64,000 bases of DNA, taken from assembly GCF_000379065.1 (NCBI RefSeq), contig NZ_KB900614.1:4952325-5016324 (forward strand), in the 5' to 3' direction. The notes beneath the pieces were generated by a model, which was given only the letters and a program-made list of their open reading frames with translations, did no database searches and was not told the DNA's origin. The translations under genes were made by a program, and so were the position numbers. This document shows, piece by piece, positions 26,355 to 35,452 of this stretch (its first letter is position 1; every line of letters starts with the position of its first letter). This stretch comes from Salinispora mooreana (GTDB lineage: Bacteria > Actinomycetota > Actinomycetes > Mycobacteriales > Micromonosporaceae).

Positions 26355-26954
26355 TCAGCCGGACGGCTTCCGGATCGCCGTACCCGAGTAGAGCTGGTCG
26401 ATCGTGTCCCACCAGCGACGGAGGCCGTCGCGGCCCACCGGGTCCGCGCCGAGCACGTCGGCGATGCGATCCCGCAACAGAATGATCGACAGTTCGTGGG
26501 CCAGGAGCACGACCGAGAGCTGCGCCTGGTCCGTGTCCTCGGCGACCGCACCGGTCTCGGCCATCCGGCGCACCAGCGAGTCGGTGAACTCCTGCACCCT
26601 GCGGTACGCCTCGACAGAGCGGGCGGAGTCGCCGATGAGCAGGTGCGCGAGGTAGCGAGTGGTGGCCGGCGCCCGGAGCGCGTCGGCTGAGGCGAGAAAG
26701 CGGTTGGGGGGACCGGCTTCGTCGGTGTCGGCGAGCGCCTCCAAGGCGTTGCCCAACAGGCCCAGCACGTGGGTGTCCACCGCGGCGACCAGACCGTCAC
26801 GGGACCCGTAGTGTTTGATGATCAGCGACTGTGAAACCTGCGCCCGCTCCGCCACCTGCTTGAGTGATGCCGCCGCCGGCCACTGCTCGCCGAACAGCTC
26901 CAGGGCAACATCCCGAATGATCGCCTTCGCGGTGCGATCCTCGGGTACATACAT
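26355..26954 (-). CDS. TetR-family transcriptional regulator
   Basis: A 199-residue repressor. The N-terminal HTH is AIIRDVALELFGEQWPAAAS, LKQVAERAQVSQSLIIKHYG (residues about 10-55), followed by a helical ligand domain. The start MYVPEDRT was chosen since HTH spacing from it is normal; no clear ribosome site is present. Upstream DNA has an imperfect dyad GTTCACCACGGTAAC consistent with autoregulation. The unknown membrane protein downstream on the same strand carries a similar operator and is a likely target. Confidence 0.88.
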   Translation of the reverse strand: MYVPEDRTAKAIIRDVALELFGEQWPAAASLKQVAERAQVSQSLIIKHYGSRDGLVAAVDTHVLGLLGNALEALADTDEAGPPNRFLASADALRAPATTRYLAHLLIGDSARSVEAYRRVQEFTDSLVRRMAETGAVAEDTDQAQLSVVLLAHELSIILLRDRIADVLGADPVGRDGLRRWWDTIDQLYSGTAIRKPSG

Positions 26955-27129
26955 GTTCACCACGGTAACAACCCGGGTGCTGTGCACGCCGGTTGACCTC
27001 CCGCCACCCCGGCCCACCCGTCCCCCTGCGCGGTGCCGCCGCGAGTTGGCGAGGCGTGGCGGAACGGATTGCGGGTACAGGGCGAAGGCAGCGGGAGCAC
27101 CAGCGACGGTGAAAGGTGGTGCCAGCGTA

Positions 27130-27453
27130 GTGAAGTTCCTGGCGATAGCGACCTACACCACCCAGGGTGTCAGCGGACTGGGCAAAGAGGGGGGGACACG
27201 GCGGGCCGAGGTGGTCCGGGCGCTCATCGAGAACTCCGGTGGACAGGTGGAGTCGCTGTACTTCTCCTTCGGCGAGCACGACGTGTACGTCTTGTGTGAC
27301 CTGCGGAACAACGTGGTCGCGGCCGCACTCAGCATCGCCGTCCGTGCGGCCGGCGGTATGGATACAATCATGGTGCCACTGTTGACTCCAGAGGAGATCG
27401 ACGAGGCAGCGAAGCTCCCGGTCACCTACCAGGCTCCCGGCCGGGCGGAGTAG
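27130..27453 (+). CDS. GYD-domain protein
   Basis: A 107-residue protein of the GYD family (ferredoxin-like dimeric alpha-beta barrel). Typical segments are IATYTTQGVSGLGKEGGTRR, VVRALIENSGGQVESLYFSF, GEHDVYVLCDL and a closing LLTPEEIDEAAK. The GTG start follows AAGGTGG. The biochemical role of this family is not established. It is a monocistronic gene between the TetR and flavin-reductase genes. Confidence 0.85.
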   Translation: MKFLAIATYTTQGVSGLGKEGGTRRAEVVRALIENSGGQVESLYFSFGEHDVYVLCDLRNNVVAAALSIAVRAAGGMDTIMVPLLTPEEIDEAAKLPVTYQAPGRAE

Positions 27454-27544
27454 GGCCGGCCAGCACACTCTGCCTCGCCCCGGCTCCGCTGGCGAAGGTG
27501 GTGGCATCTACCTTGGTTGACCAGCGCGGGAACCCGCCCTGACT

Positions 27545-28630
27545 TCAGGTACGGCGTGCGTGCGGGTGGGTCACGTCCTTGCTGAGACTGGTGGTTCCGT
27601 CTGGGCTGGCGAGCGAGTCCGAGTGGTATCCCTCGCGGTGATAAAAGTCGAGGTTCCGCAGGTTCTTGGCTCCGGTCGCCAGGAGGATGCGATCGCAATC
27701 GGAGGCGGCGTCGGCCTCGGCGGTGCGCAGCAGCCATCGGCCCAGCCCTTGGCCACGTAGGTCGGGCACGACGGCGAGCCGACCTACGTGCCAGTCGGTA
27801 TCGAGGCGGCGGGCGCGCACCATCCCCAGGAGGCGGCCGTCACGCCACAGACCCGTGGTGTGCCACGCCGCGAGCCATTCGCGTACCTGTTCCGGCGACT
27901 CGTGTAAGGCGGGAATGTCCATGGTCTCGTTGGCGAGGGCCTCGTCCACCCAGCAGCACCGCTGCAGTACCGTCACCTCAGGTGCATCATCGCCGCTCAG
28001 CCGTCTGACGTAGGACCCTGGCAGCGGACCGGATCGGCTGTCGACCTGTGCGTGTTCACGCAGTGGCCGCAGGGCGTTTGCGACCCGGACCAGTTCGTCC
28101 AGTAGGCCGAGGCCCGCCTGGTCGCGGGCCGCGTCGGGTAGTAGTCGTCCATCCGTCGTTGCGTCAGTGAGACGGATCGCGACCGTGGCACCCAACGGAA
28201 CCAGACGCAGCGTGGTCACCACCTGCTTGGCGTGCTGTACCGATCGGGTGCCCGCCGACGTGTTGCCGTAGCTGACGAAACCGATCGGCTTCCACGCCCA
28301 TTCGCGGTGGAGATAGTCCAGCGCGTTTTTCAGGGTCGCCGGCATCCCGTAGTTGTACTCCGGGGTGATCGCGATGAACCCATCCGCCAGGTCAACGATC
28401 GAGCTCCAGCGCCGTGTGTGCTCATGCTGGTAGATGCCCGACGACGGGTGTTCCTCCTCGTCAAGAAGCGGCAGGTTCAAATCGCTGAGGGCCACCGGCA
28501 TCAGCTCGACGCCGAGCTCCGCGGCGCGTGGGGAGATCGCTTCGGCCAGCCACTGGCCCACGTGGGGACCGAGAGCGCCGGGGCGGGTGCTGCAGATCAG
28601 CAGAAGAACACGAACCGGTTTAGTTAACAT
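27545..28630 (-). CDS. NADPH-dependent FMN reductase fused to GNAT acetyltransferase
   Basis: A 361-residue two-domain protein. Residues about 6-185 are a flavodoxin-like NADPH-dependent FMN reductase (LLLICSTRPGALGPHVGQWL, ITPEYNYGMPATLKNALDYL, KPIGFVSYGNTSAGTRSVQ). Residues about 200-355 form a GNAT domain with the acetyl-CoA motif VGRLAVVPDLRGQGLGRWLL and a C-terminal NLDFYHREGYH. No stop or frameshift separates them, so this is a real fusion. A divergent MarR regulator starts 31 bases away and both starts lie within an inverted repeat. Likely role: reduction plus acetylation of a quinone, nitro or amine compound under MarR control; substrate unknown. Confidence 0.88.
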   Translation of the reverse strand: MLTKPVRVLLLICSTRPGALGPHVGQWLAEAISPRAAELGVELMPVALSDLNLPLLDEEEHPSSGIYQHEHTRRWSSIVDLADGFIAITPEYNYGMPATLKNALDYLHREWAWKPIGFVSYGNTSAGTRSVQHAKQVVTTLRLVPLGATVAIRLTDATTDGRLLPDAARDQAGLGLLDELVRVANALRPLREHAQVDSRSGPLPGSYVRRLSGDDAPEVTVLQRCCWVDEALANETMDIPALHESPEQVREWLAAWHTTGLWRDGRLLGMVRARRLDTDWHVGRLAVVPDLRGQGLGRWLLRTAEADAASDCDRILLATGAKNLRNLDFYHREGYHSDSLASPDGTTSLSKDVTHPHARRT

Positions 28631-28672
28631 GGAAACGAAGTGTAGGTGCTAGCTTGATTACATGTCAACTAA
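28620..28672. promoter_or_regulatory. MarR-type inverted repeat over both divergent starts
   Basis: TTAGTTAACAT (28620-28630) and ATGTCAACTAA (28662-28672) are complementary at 10 of 11 positions. Each arm contains the start codon of one of the divergent genes. MarR proteins bind such TTAGTTGAC-like dyads, so the regulator probably represses itself and the fusion enzyme. Confidence 0.6.
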
Positions 28673-29150
28673 TCCCTCGACCGGAGCCGCACGCTGGTTG
28701 AACCCGGACCAGGAACGCGCCTGGCGGGCGTTCCTGCGCATCACGGTCGCCGTCCAAGCCGGCACGGCGCGCGACCTAGCCGCGATCGGGCTCTCCGAAC
28801 CTGACTACGAAGTACTGAGCACCCTGTCGGAACGACCCGGCCACACCAGCACCCTGGGGGAGCAGGCCGACAAGATGGGCTGGTCACGCAGCCGGCTATC
28901 CCGGCACGCCACCCGGATGGCGGCGCGTGGTCTGCTGAAACGCACACCCGATCCCAACGACGGCCGGGGCTGCTTCTTGGTGCTCACCGCACAGGGTCTG
29001 ACGGCGCTCGAAGACGCCGCACCAGCCCACGTCGAGTCGGTGCGACGCCACTTCATCGACCGGCTCACCTCCGCAGACCTCACCGCCATCGAACAAATCG
29101 CCCGCAGGCTGGAAGAGCCCCCAGCCAGCGAAGATCGCCCGGCGACGTGA
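28662..29150 (+). CDS. MarR-family transcriptional regulator
   Basis: A 162-residue winged-helix repressor. The recognition region is EYEVLSTLSERPGHTSTLGE-like (here PDYEVLSTLSERPG), then QADKMGWSRSRLSRHATRMA and GLLKRTPDPNDGRGCFLVLT, the MarR wing with the conserved D-x-R-G. It is transcribed divergently from the flavin reductase-GNAT gene and its start lies in the shared operator; no ribosome site is visible, suggesting a leaderless message. Confidence 0.92.
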   Translation: MSTNPSTGAARWLNPDQERAWRAFLRITVAVQAGTARDLAAIGLSEPDYEVLSTLSERPGHTSTLGEQADKMGWSRSRLSRHATRMAARGLLKRTPDPNDGRGCFLVLTAQGLTALEDAAPAHVESVRRHFIDRLTSADLTAIEQIARRLEEPPASEDRPAT

Positions 29151-29228
29151 CAATCGGTCGGTAGCCCATCCAGGCGTCCACACAATCTCGGTTTGACCGC
29201 ATAGCCCGAACTCCGATTAGGTGAGGCT

Positions 29229-30488
29229 GTGCTAACTACTGATTCCACGCCGGCGCCGCGCGCTCCAGCAGACCCCGACGATCGACGGGCGTTGGGATGG
29301 TCGCCGTGGCGGACGGTGATCGGCTTCGGTGTGGTGAGCCTGGCCGCCGACATGGTGTACGAGGGCGCCCGGTCGGTGTACGGGCCGCTACTGGCATCGT
29401 TGGGCGCGTCCGCACTGATCGTCGGCTTGATCACCGGCGCTGGTGAAGCGGCCGCGCTGGCGCTGCGACTGGTGTCGGGGCCGCTGGCCGACCGGACCCG
29501 CCGCTACTGGACGTTGACCACCGTCGGATATGCACTGACGGCGGTGTGCGTGCCGCTGCTGGCGGTGACCCCGCGGTTGGGCGCCGCGGGGCTGGTGGCG
29601 GCCGCAGTGTTGATCGTGGTGGAGCGGCTGGGTAAGGCCGTGCGGTCACCGGCGAAGTCGGTGCTGTTGGCCGATGCGGCCGGCGCGGTGGGGATGGGCC
29701 GCGGAATGGGCGTCCACAAGGCCCTGGACCAGGTCGGGGCGTTCGCCGGCCCGCTGCTGCTGGCAGCACTCACCACCGCAGCGGGGGGACTCCTGTGGCC
29801 CGGGCTGGCCGGGCTGGCGGTGCCGGGGGCACTGGCGATGGTCCTGCTCGTGCTGCTGCGCCGCCGCGCCGGCATCGCGTATCCCCGTGATGTTGCCGTC
29901 CACAACCGGGACGAACACGATGAGCCCGCCCGGCGTGCCTCGCTGCCGGCGTCCTTCGGATTGTTCGCGGCGGCCTGCGCCCTGTGCACCGCGGGGCTGA
30001 TGACCTTCGGGTTGATCGGGTTCCACCTGGCACAGACCGGGCTGGTGCCGGCAGCAGGTGTGCCGCTGCTGTACGCGGCGGCGATGGCGGCGGCGGCCGT
30101 GGCCGCGCTCGCCACCGGTGCGGCCTACGACCGCATCGGAGCTCGGGTCCTGCTGGCCCTGCCCATTCTGGTAGCCGTGGTGCCGCCACTGGCGTTCACC
30201 TCCGGCCTGGCGGTGGCCGCCGGTGGGGTCCTGGTGTGGGGCGCCGCGCTGGGGGTGCAGGATTCCACCGTCAAGGCCTTCGTGGCCGACCTGGTGCCCC
30301 GGGCGCGTCGGGGCACCGCGTACGGCGTTTTCGCCGCCGTCCAGGCCGCCGGTGCACTCGTCGGCGGCGTCGCCGCCGGCGCCCTGTACGACTCTTCGCG
30401 GACCGGGCTCTTCGCCGCGGTCGCCGCCGCGCAGGCCGCCGCGATGCTCATCCTGGTCCAGGTGTTGGCTCGTACCGGCCACCGATGA
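29229..30488 (+). CDS. MFS transporter
   Basis: A 419-residue permease with about twelve transmembrane spans. The helix 2-3 loop reads SGPLADRTRRYW (G-x-x-x-D-R-x-x-R-R type), and VERLGKAVRSPAKSVLLADA is characteristic of a subgroup of actinobacterial MFS proteins. It starts at GTG. The gene follows the MarR regulator on the same strand after 78 bases and may be part of its regulon, giving an export function beside the reductase-acetyltransferase. Confidence 0.88.
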   Translation: MLTTDSTPAPRAPADPDDRRALGWSPWRTVIGFGVVSLAADMVYEGARSVYGPLLASLGASALIVGLITGAGEAAALALRLVSGPLADRTRRYWTLTTVGYALTAVCVPLLAVTPRLGAAGLVAAAVLIVVERLGKAVRSPAKSVLLADAAGAVGMGRGMGVHKALDQVGAFAGPLLLAALTTAAGGLLWPGLAGLAVPGALAMVLLVLLRRRAGIAYPRDVAVHNRDEHDEPARRASLPASFGLFAAACALCTAGLMTFGLIGFHLAQTGLVPAAGVPLLYAAAMAAAAVAALATGAAYDRIGARVLLALPILVAVVPPLAFTSGLAVAAGGVLVWGAALGVQDSTVKAFVADLVPRARRGTAYGVFAAVQAAGALVGGVAAGALYDSSRTGLFAAVAAAQAAAMLILVQVLARTGHR

Positions 30489-30612
30489 CGGCCGGCCCGG
30501 CTGCCAGCGCGAGGCTCGGTTCTGGCGCATGTTCCTCCCGCCATCCGAGTTAAAGGTGGTCAATAATGGCCTCTGTCCTATTGACAGGCACTTGTCCGCT
30601 CGGAGGTGCACA

Positions 30613-31396
30613 ATGCCGGGAACTGGTCAGCGAGATCGTCACGGCGTCGGCGCGCATGGGGCGGCACGTGCGCTGGCCGGGGGGTTCTGCCTCGCGCTGG
30701 CGGTGACGGTCACCCAGGCAGCCGGGGTGCTGCCGGCGGATGCCCAGCCCACACCAACCGCGGCCGTCGCGGCGAACACCATCCTGGCCTGGGGCGACAA
30801 CTCCTTCGGCCAGTTCGGCAACGGGACCATCGCCAGCAGCAGCACCCCGGTCGCGGTGCGGCTACCCGCCGGCACCACCGTCACCGCCATCGCCGGCAGT
30901 GACACCCACAGTCTGGCCCTAACCTCCGCCGGCACGGTGCTCGCCTGGGGTGCGAACTCCTTCGCTCGGCGATGGCAGCACCAGCGACAGCAACACCCCC
31001 GTCGCCGTCAACCTGCCCGCCGGCACCACAGCCACCGCCGTTGCCTGCGGCGCCGACCACAGCCTGGCCCTGGTTGACGCGCAAGCGAGCTCCACCACCA
31101 CCCTGCGGATCTCACCGCCGGACCCGACCACGGAGCAGGACGTCACCCTCACCGCCACCGTCACCTGCGACATCGCAGCGCCCGCCGGCAGCATCACCTT
31201 CCGTACCAACACCACCACCTGCCCCCACAGTCAGTCCGAGGCCACCACCATCACCGTCGCCGACCCCACCGACCCCGACCTACCCATCACCGGGGCCAGC
31301 CTGCCCCGCCTACTCAGCGCCGCCACCCTGCTCGTCCTCGCCGGCGCCGCCCTCATCCACCGCACCCGCCGACCCCGATCACCTCAGCCGCGGTGA
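30613..31396 (+). pseudogene. RCC1-repeat surface protein with frameshift
   Basis: The first half (30613-30964) has a signal peptide and RCC1-type repeats (ILAWGDNSFGQFGNGT, VTAIAGSDTHSLALTSAGTV, LAWGANSF). The second half (30965-31396), in another frame, continues LGDGSTSDSNTPVAVNLPAG, a short Ig-like segment, and ends LPITGASLPRLLSAA plus a membrane helix and RTRR, a sortase-type LPxTG anchor. By comparison with the first repeat (SFGQFGNG), about five bases encoding G-Q are missing after 30964. One 5-base deletion therefore splits a cell-wall-anchored protein; a sequencing error is possible. Confidence 0.8.
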
Positions 31397-31527
31397 CCGC
31401 GCCTGCAGAAGGGGGTTAACCCCCGGCCCGGCCGGTGGCCTGCGGGATGGTGCTGCCCTGCGCGTCCGAGGACGCTCAAGAGGCATCCGGCATCGGGCCG
31501 GGTGCGCGCCAGCGGACGGAGCGACGC

Positions 31528-32499
31528 ATGAGCACCATCACCGCACCTCACCGCGTGCAGACCGAGTGGCATCGGCCGCTGCTCGCGAACGCGGTCTTCA
31601 TGTTCACCGTTGCCCTGGTGTCCGTCGGTGGCCTGCTGCTTGACGACCGGCACCTCGTCGGCGAGCCGGTCTGGCTGAAACCGTTGAAGTTCGGGTTTGC
31701 CATGGGCGTGCACGCCCTCGTGTTGGCGTGGCTACTCGGCACACTCCGCCGGGGCCGACGCATCGGCTGGTGGCTCGGCACGGTCTTCGCCTTCGCCGGG
31801 GTGCTGGATGTCGGGGCCGTCGCCTACGCCGCCGCCAACGGCACCTTCAGCCACTTCAACGACAACACCGACCCGGTGGCCCGCACCGTACAGGCGTTGT
31901 TCTCCGTCGGCATCATGCCGCTCCTGCTGACCACCTTCTTCGTGGCGATCCTGCTGCTGGTCCAGCGCGTCGGTGACCGCGCGCTGACCCGGGCGCTCCG
32001 CGCCGGGCTGGGCCTGGCGGTCGCCAGCATGGTCGTGGCCCTGTGGCTGAGCACCTCGGGGCAGACGCCGCGGGTGGTGGCCGACGCCAACGACCAGCAG
32101 GTGTCCCTGATCGGTGCCCACGGTATCGGCGACCCCGACGGCAATGGAATGCCGGTCACCCGGTGGAGCACCACCGGTGGGGACCTGCGGGTTCCGCACT
32201 TCGTGGGAATGCACGCCATCCAGGGGCTGCTGCTGCTCACCGTCGCCCTGGGCGCCGCCTCGGGCCGGCGGCCCTGGCTCCGCGACGAGCGGACCCGCGC
32301 CGACCTCGTCGGCGCCGCCGCCCTCGGCGGTACCGGGGTCTTCGCGGTGCTCAGCTGGCAGGCCAGCCGGGGCCAGTCAGTCCTGCACCCCGACCTGGCG
32401 ACCCTGACCGCGTTCACCGCGGTCGCCGCGCTCACCCTCGCGGCGGTGACCGCGGTGCTCCTGCGGGCGCGCCTCCGACCGTTACCCACCCCATCCTGA
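31528..32499 (+). CDS. Multi-pass membrane protein of unknown function
   Basis: A 323-residue protein with about seven to eight helices (LANAVFMFTVALVSVGGLLL, PLKFGFAMGVHALVLAWLLG, WWLGTVFAFAGVLDVGAVA, LFSVGIMPLLLTTFFVAILL and others). Distinctive polar segments are LKPLKFGFAMG and FVGMHAIQGLLLL. I know no named family with certainty; it resembles uncharacterised actinobacterial membrane proteins. The ATG at 31528 follows GGACGGAG. It precedes the recombinase gene by 13 bases but no functional link is evident. Confidence 0.8.
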   Translation: MSTITAPHRVQTEWHRPLLANAVFMFTVALVSVGGLLLDDRHLVGEPVWLKPLKFGFAMGVHALVLAWLLGTLRRGRRIGWWLGTVFAFAGVLDVGAVAYAAANGTFSHFNDNTDPVARTVQALFSVGIMPLLLTTFFVAILLLVQRVGDRALTRALRAGLGLAVASMVVALWLSTSGQTPRVVADANDQQVSLIGAHGIGDPDGNGMPVTRWSTTGGDLRVPHFVGMHAIQGLLLLTVALGAASGRRPWLRDERTRADLVGAAALGGTGVFAVLSWQASRGQSVLHPDLATLTAFTAVAALTLAAVTAVLLRARLRPLPTPS

Positions 32500-32512
32500 G
32501 AACCTTTCGCAC

Positions 32513-33511
32513 ATGTTCTCCTCCGAGGTTCCGGTGCGGCGCAGCTCGACACCACCGCCGGTGCTGCCCGTCGGCGCGGCTGACTTCACCGAGGCGTGGC
32601 TGGCCAACCGCCGGCTCAGCGAACACACCCGACACGCCTACCGGCGGGACGTCGCCGGCTGGCTCGGCTGGTGCGCCGACGCCGACGCCGACCCGATGCG
32701 GGCCACATTCCTGCACGTCAACGCGTACGCCCGGTGGTTGGAGTCGACGCCGAATGCCCGCAGCGGTAAGCCGCTCACACCCGCCACGGTCGCCCGTAAA
32801 CTCTCCGCCCTGTCCAGCTGGTATGACTTTCTGGTCAAGCTGCGGGCCGTCGAGACCAATCCGGTGACCGGAGCGGATCGCCCTCACGTTGACCGCGACC
32901 ACTCGGCGACCATCGGGCTGACCCCGGAGGAGGTCAACGCGCTGCTCGCCGTCGCCGACAGCGCCACCGGCCCGACCGCCGCCCGGAACCGGGCCGCCGT
33001 GGCGATCCTGGTCGACCTCGGGCTGCGGGTCGGTGAACTGGTGTCGTTGGACGTCGGAGACCTGGGTATCGAGCGCGGTCACCACAGTGTCCGCTTCACC
33101 GGGAAGGGCGGCCGGGCCCGGCGGCGGGCCCTGACCCCGAGCTCCTCGGCGGCGGTGCACGCCTACCTGGCACTGCGGGCCGCCGCCGCGGATGTGCCGG
33201 TGCACCGGTTGACCGGTCCGCTGCTGGTGACCTCGACCGGAGCCCGGCTGGACCGGCACTCCGTGTTCCGGCTGGTCCGCCGGCTGGCCCGGGAGGCCGG
33301 CATCCCGGGGTGGGCGCGGCTGTCACCGCACTCGCTGCGGCACTCCTTCGCCACCACCGCCCGCGCCGAGGGCGTGCCGTTGGAGGACGTGCAGGACGCG
33401 ATGGGGCACGCTGACCCGCGTACCACCCGCCGCTATGACCGCGACCGGCACAACCTCGACCGGGACCCGGCGTACGCGATCTGGGCGGCCCGCTCCCGGC
33501 GCCGCGGCTGA
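32513..33511 (+). CDS. XerD-like tyrosine recombinase
   Basis: A 332-residue site-specific recombinase with a complete catalytic set. The N-terminal SAM-like core-binding domain (residues about 25-115) has LSEHTRHAYRRDVAGWLGW. The catalytic domain has the first Arg in DLGLRVGELVSLD, Lys in TGKGGRARRR, HSLRHSFATT (H-x-x-R), MGHADPRTTRRYDRDR with the distal His and the tyrosine nucleophile. It may be an orphan integrase or a host recombinase; no flanking att repeats were seen. ATG lies 13 bases after the membrane gene stop with no strong ribosome site. Confidence 0.9.
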   Translation: MFSSEVPVRRSSTPPPVLPVGAADFTEAWLANRRLSEHTRHAYRRDVAGWLGWCADADADPMRATFLHVNAYARWLESTPNARSGKPLTPATVARKLSALSSWYDFLVKLRAVETNPVTGADRPHVDRDHSATIGLTPEEVNALLAVADSATGPTAARNRAAVAILVDLGLRVGELVSLDVGDLGIERGHHSVRFTGKGGRARRRALTPSSSAAVHAYLALRAAAADVPVHRLTGPLLVTSTGARLDRHSVFRLVRRLAREAGIPGWARLSPHSLRHSFATTARAEGVPLEDVQDAMGHADPRTTRRYDRDRHNLDRDPAYAIWAARSRRRG

Positions 33512-33545
33512 CCCGCCGGCCGCGGCCTTTCCCGCCGGCACCCCG

Positions 33546-34478
33546 TCAGTCCAGCTGCGGCAGGATGTGGTGACTGAAGTACGCCAGGTGATCAACGTCG
33601 AATTGGTGGGGCGTCTGCAGATAGAGCCGACTGATGCCCGCCTCGGCCAGCTCCCCGATCCGGTTGACCACCTCCGCCGGGGAACCGACCAGCCCGTGCT
33701 CCATCATCTGCGCGGTGAAGAGCCCACCGACCGGTTCCGCGCGCCGGGACACCTCGGCGGAGTCCCGGCCACAGACGAGCAGGACAACAGCCGAGCGGCG
33801 AAGACTCGACGGTACCCGGCCTGCCTTCTCGCAGGCCGCGTCCACCCGCGCGCCCTGCTCCGCGATCTCCGCCAACGTGGGGAAGGCGTAGTTGAACTCG
33901 TCGGCGTAGCGGCCTGCCAGGCGGGGAGTCCTGGTCGGTCCGGTGCCGCCGATGATGATCGGAGGACGCCGCTGGACAGGTTTCGGTAACGCCGGCGCGT
34001 CGGTCAGCCGGTAGTACTTCCCGGCATAGCCGAACAGCTCGCCCTGCGGGGTGTCCCACAGGCCGGTGACGATGTCCAGTTGTTCCTCGAAGCGGTCGAA
34101 CCGCTCGCCGATGGCGGGGTAGGGGACACCGTAGGCACGGTGTTCCGGCTCGTGCCATCCGGTGCCGAACCCGAAGTCGACCCGCCCGTTGCTCATCTGG
34201 TCAACCTGGGCGACCGTGACCGCCAACAATCCCGGATGCCGAAACGTCGCCGAGGTCATCAACGAGCCGAGTCGGATACGTCGGGTTTCCCGGGCCAGCG
34301 CGCCCAAGGTCACCCAGGTGTCCGTGGGGCCCGGCAGTCCCGCGGCACCTTCCATCGCCAGGAAGTGATCCGAGCGGAAGAAGCCGTCGAGCCCGAGCTC
34401 CTCCACCGCCCTGGCGGTGGCGGCGACCTCGTCGTAGCTCGCCCCCTGCTGGGGGTTCGTGAACACATGGCACTGCAT
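33546..34478 (-). CDS. F420-dependent LLM-class oxidoreductase
   Basis: A 310-residue luciferase-like TIM-barrel oxidoreductase. Typical parts are AVEELGLDGFFRSDHFLAM, LGSLMTSATFRHPGLLAVTV, QVDQMSNGRVDFGFGTGWHE and PPIIIGGTGPTRTPRLAGRY. It would use reduced F420 (or FMN) for hydride transfer. The ATG at 34478 sits nine bases after CAGGAGA; a longer in-frame start exists but lacks a ribosome site. It is the last gene of the cyclitol-type operon, 62 bases after the IolE-like gene, so it probably tailors the same metabolite. Confidence 0.9.
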   Translation of the reverse strand: MQCHVFTNPQQGASYDEVAATARAVEELGLDGFFRSDHFLAMEGAAGLPGPTDTWVTLGALARETRRIRLGSLMTSATFRHPGLLAVTVAQVDQMSNGRVDFGFGTGWHEPEHRAYGVPYPAIGERFDRFEEQLDIVTGLWDTPQGELFGYAGKYYRLTDAPALPKPVQRRPPIIIGGTGPTRTPRLAGRYADEFNYAFPTLAEIAEQGARVDAACEKAGRVPSSLRRSAVVLLVCGRDSAEVSRRAEPVGGLFTAQMMEHGLVGSPAEVVNRIGELAEAGISRLYLQTPHQFDVDHLAYFSHHILPQLD

Positions 34479-34540
34479 GTGCCCAGTCTCCTGCGAATCG
34501 GTGCGGCTTTCGGCGCAACAACCAACACCCGGAGGGTGAT

Positions 34541-35452
34541 TCACACCCCGTAGGAACGCAGAAGTTCGCGGGTCCGTTCCGCGATCGGGAAGGGCTTGTC
34601 GGCGGGGCAGGGGTACAGGTCCTGCTCGACGATGGCGAACATGTCGGTGTCGAGCCGCCGCGCGGCGGCCAGAACCGGCTCCAGCGCGGGGAGCCCGCTC
34701 GGCGGCTCACACCACACCCCGCGGGCCACCGCGGCGGCGAACGGTTCCTCCTTGGCGACAACGTCGGCGAGCACCGCGGGGTCGACCTGCTTGAGGTGCA
34801 GGTGGCCGACGCGCTCGCCGCAGCTGTCGAGCAGCTTCACGCTGTCTCCGCCGCTGAAGGCGTAGTGCCCGACATCCAGGCAGAGGGAGACCAGCTCCGG
34901 GTCCGTCGCATCGAGGAAACGGGTGACCGCCTGCTCATCGTTGACGTGGGTGTAGGCGTGCGGGTGGAGCATGACGCGTAACCCGAAAGAGTCGCGGACC
35001 TGTCGTGCGAGCCGGTTGGTCAACACGGTCAGGTCCCGCCACTGCGCCGCCGTGAGATGCGGCTCCTCGACGAACGCGCCACTCCACGGGTCCCGCCAGT
35101 AGCCCGGCATGATCACAATGCAGGACCCACCCACCGCCCGTACGAGCGCCGCGGTCATCGCCACCCGGGGCCAGGTCTCCTGCCAGCCGCTGTGCCCCCG
35201 GTGCAGAGACGTCGAGACTGTCGCTGCGGCGACCCGCAGGCCACGGAGAGCGGTTTCGCCGGCGAGCCGGGTCGGGTCGGTCGGCAGATACCCGTACGGG
35301 CCGAGTTCGATCCACTCGAAGCCGGCCCGGGCTACTTCGTCGAGGAAACGTGGCCAAGGAATCTGCCGTGGATCGGTGGCGTACCACACACCCCAGGAGT
35401 CCGGGGATGAACCAACCTGAATCCGATGATCCAGACCATCCGACGGACTCAT
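34541..35452 (-). CDS. IolE-like sugar phosphate isomerase/dehydratase
   Basis: A 303-residue AP-endonuclease-2-type TIM barrel. It closely follows myo-inosose-2 dehydratase (IolE) in SSPDSWGVWYATDPRQIPWP, FLDEVARAGFEWIELGPYGY and LPTDP. Metal ligands of the fold are suggested by VMLHPHAYTHV, LCLDVGHYAFSGGD and VGHLHLKQVDP. The start overlaps the stop of the cyclase gene by four bases (ATGA), so translation is coupled. In this operon it likely dehydrates or isomerises a keto-cyclitol made by the upstream enzymes. Confidence 0.9.
   Translation of the reverse strand: MSPSDGLDHRIQVGSSPDSWGVWYATDPRQIPWPRFLDEVARAGFEWIELGPYGYLPTDPTRLAGETALRGLRVAAATVSTSLHRGHSGWQETWPRVAMTAALVRAVGGSCIVIMPGYWRDPWSGAFVEEPHLTAAQWRDLTVLTNRLARQVRDSFGLRVMLHPHAYTHVNDEQAVTRFLDATDPELVSLCLDVGHYAFSGGDSVKLLDSCGERVGHLHLKQVDPAVLADVVAKEEPFAAAVARGVWCEPPSGLPALEPVLAAARRLDTDMFAIVEQDLYPCPADKPFPIAERTRELLRSYGV

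Noticed and set aside
31408..31424. GGGGGTTAACCCCC palindrome before the membrane gene as an operator
   Set aside because: It is short, with no regulator beside it and no second copy; left unassigned.
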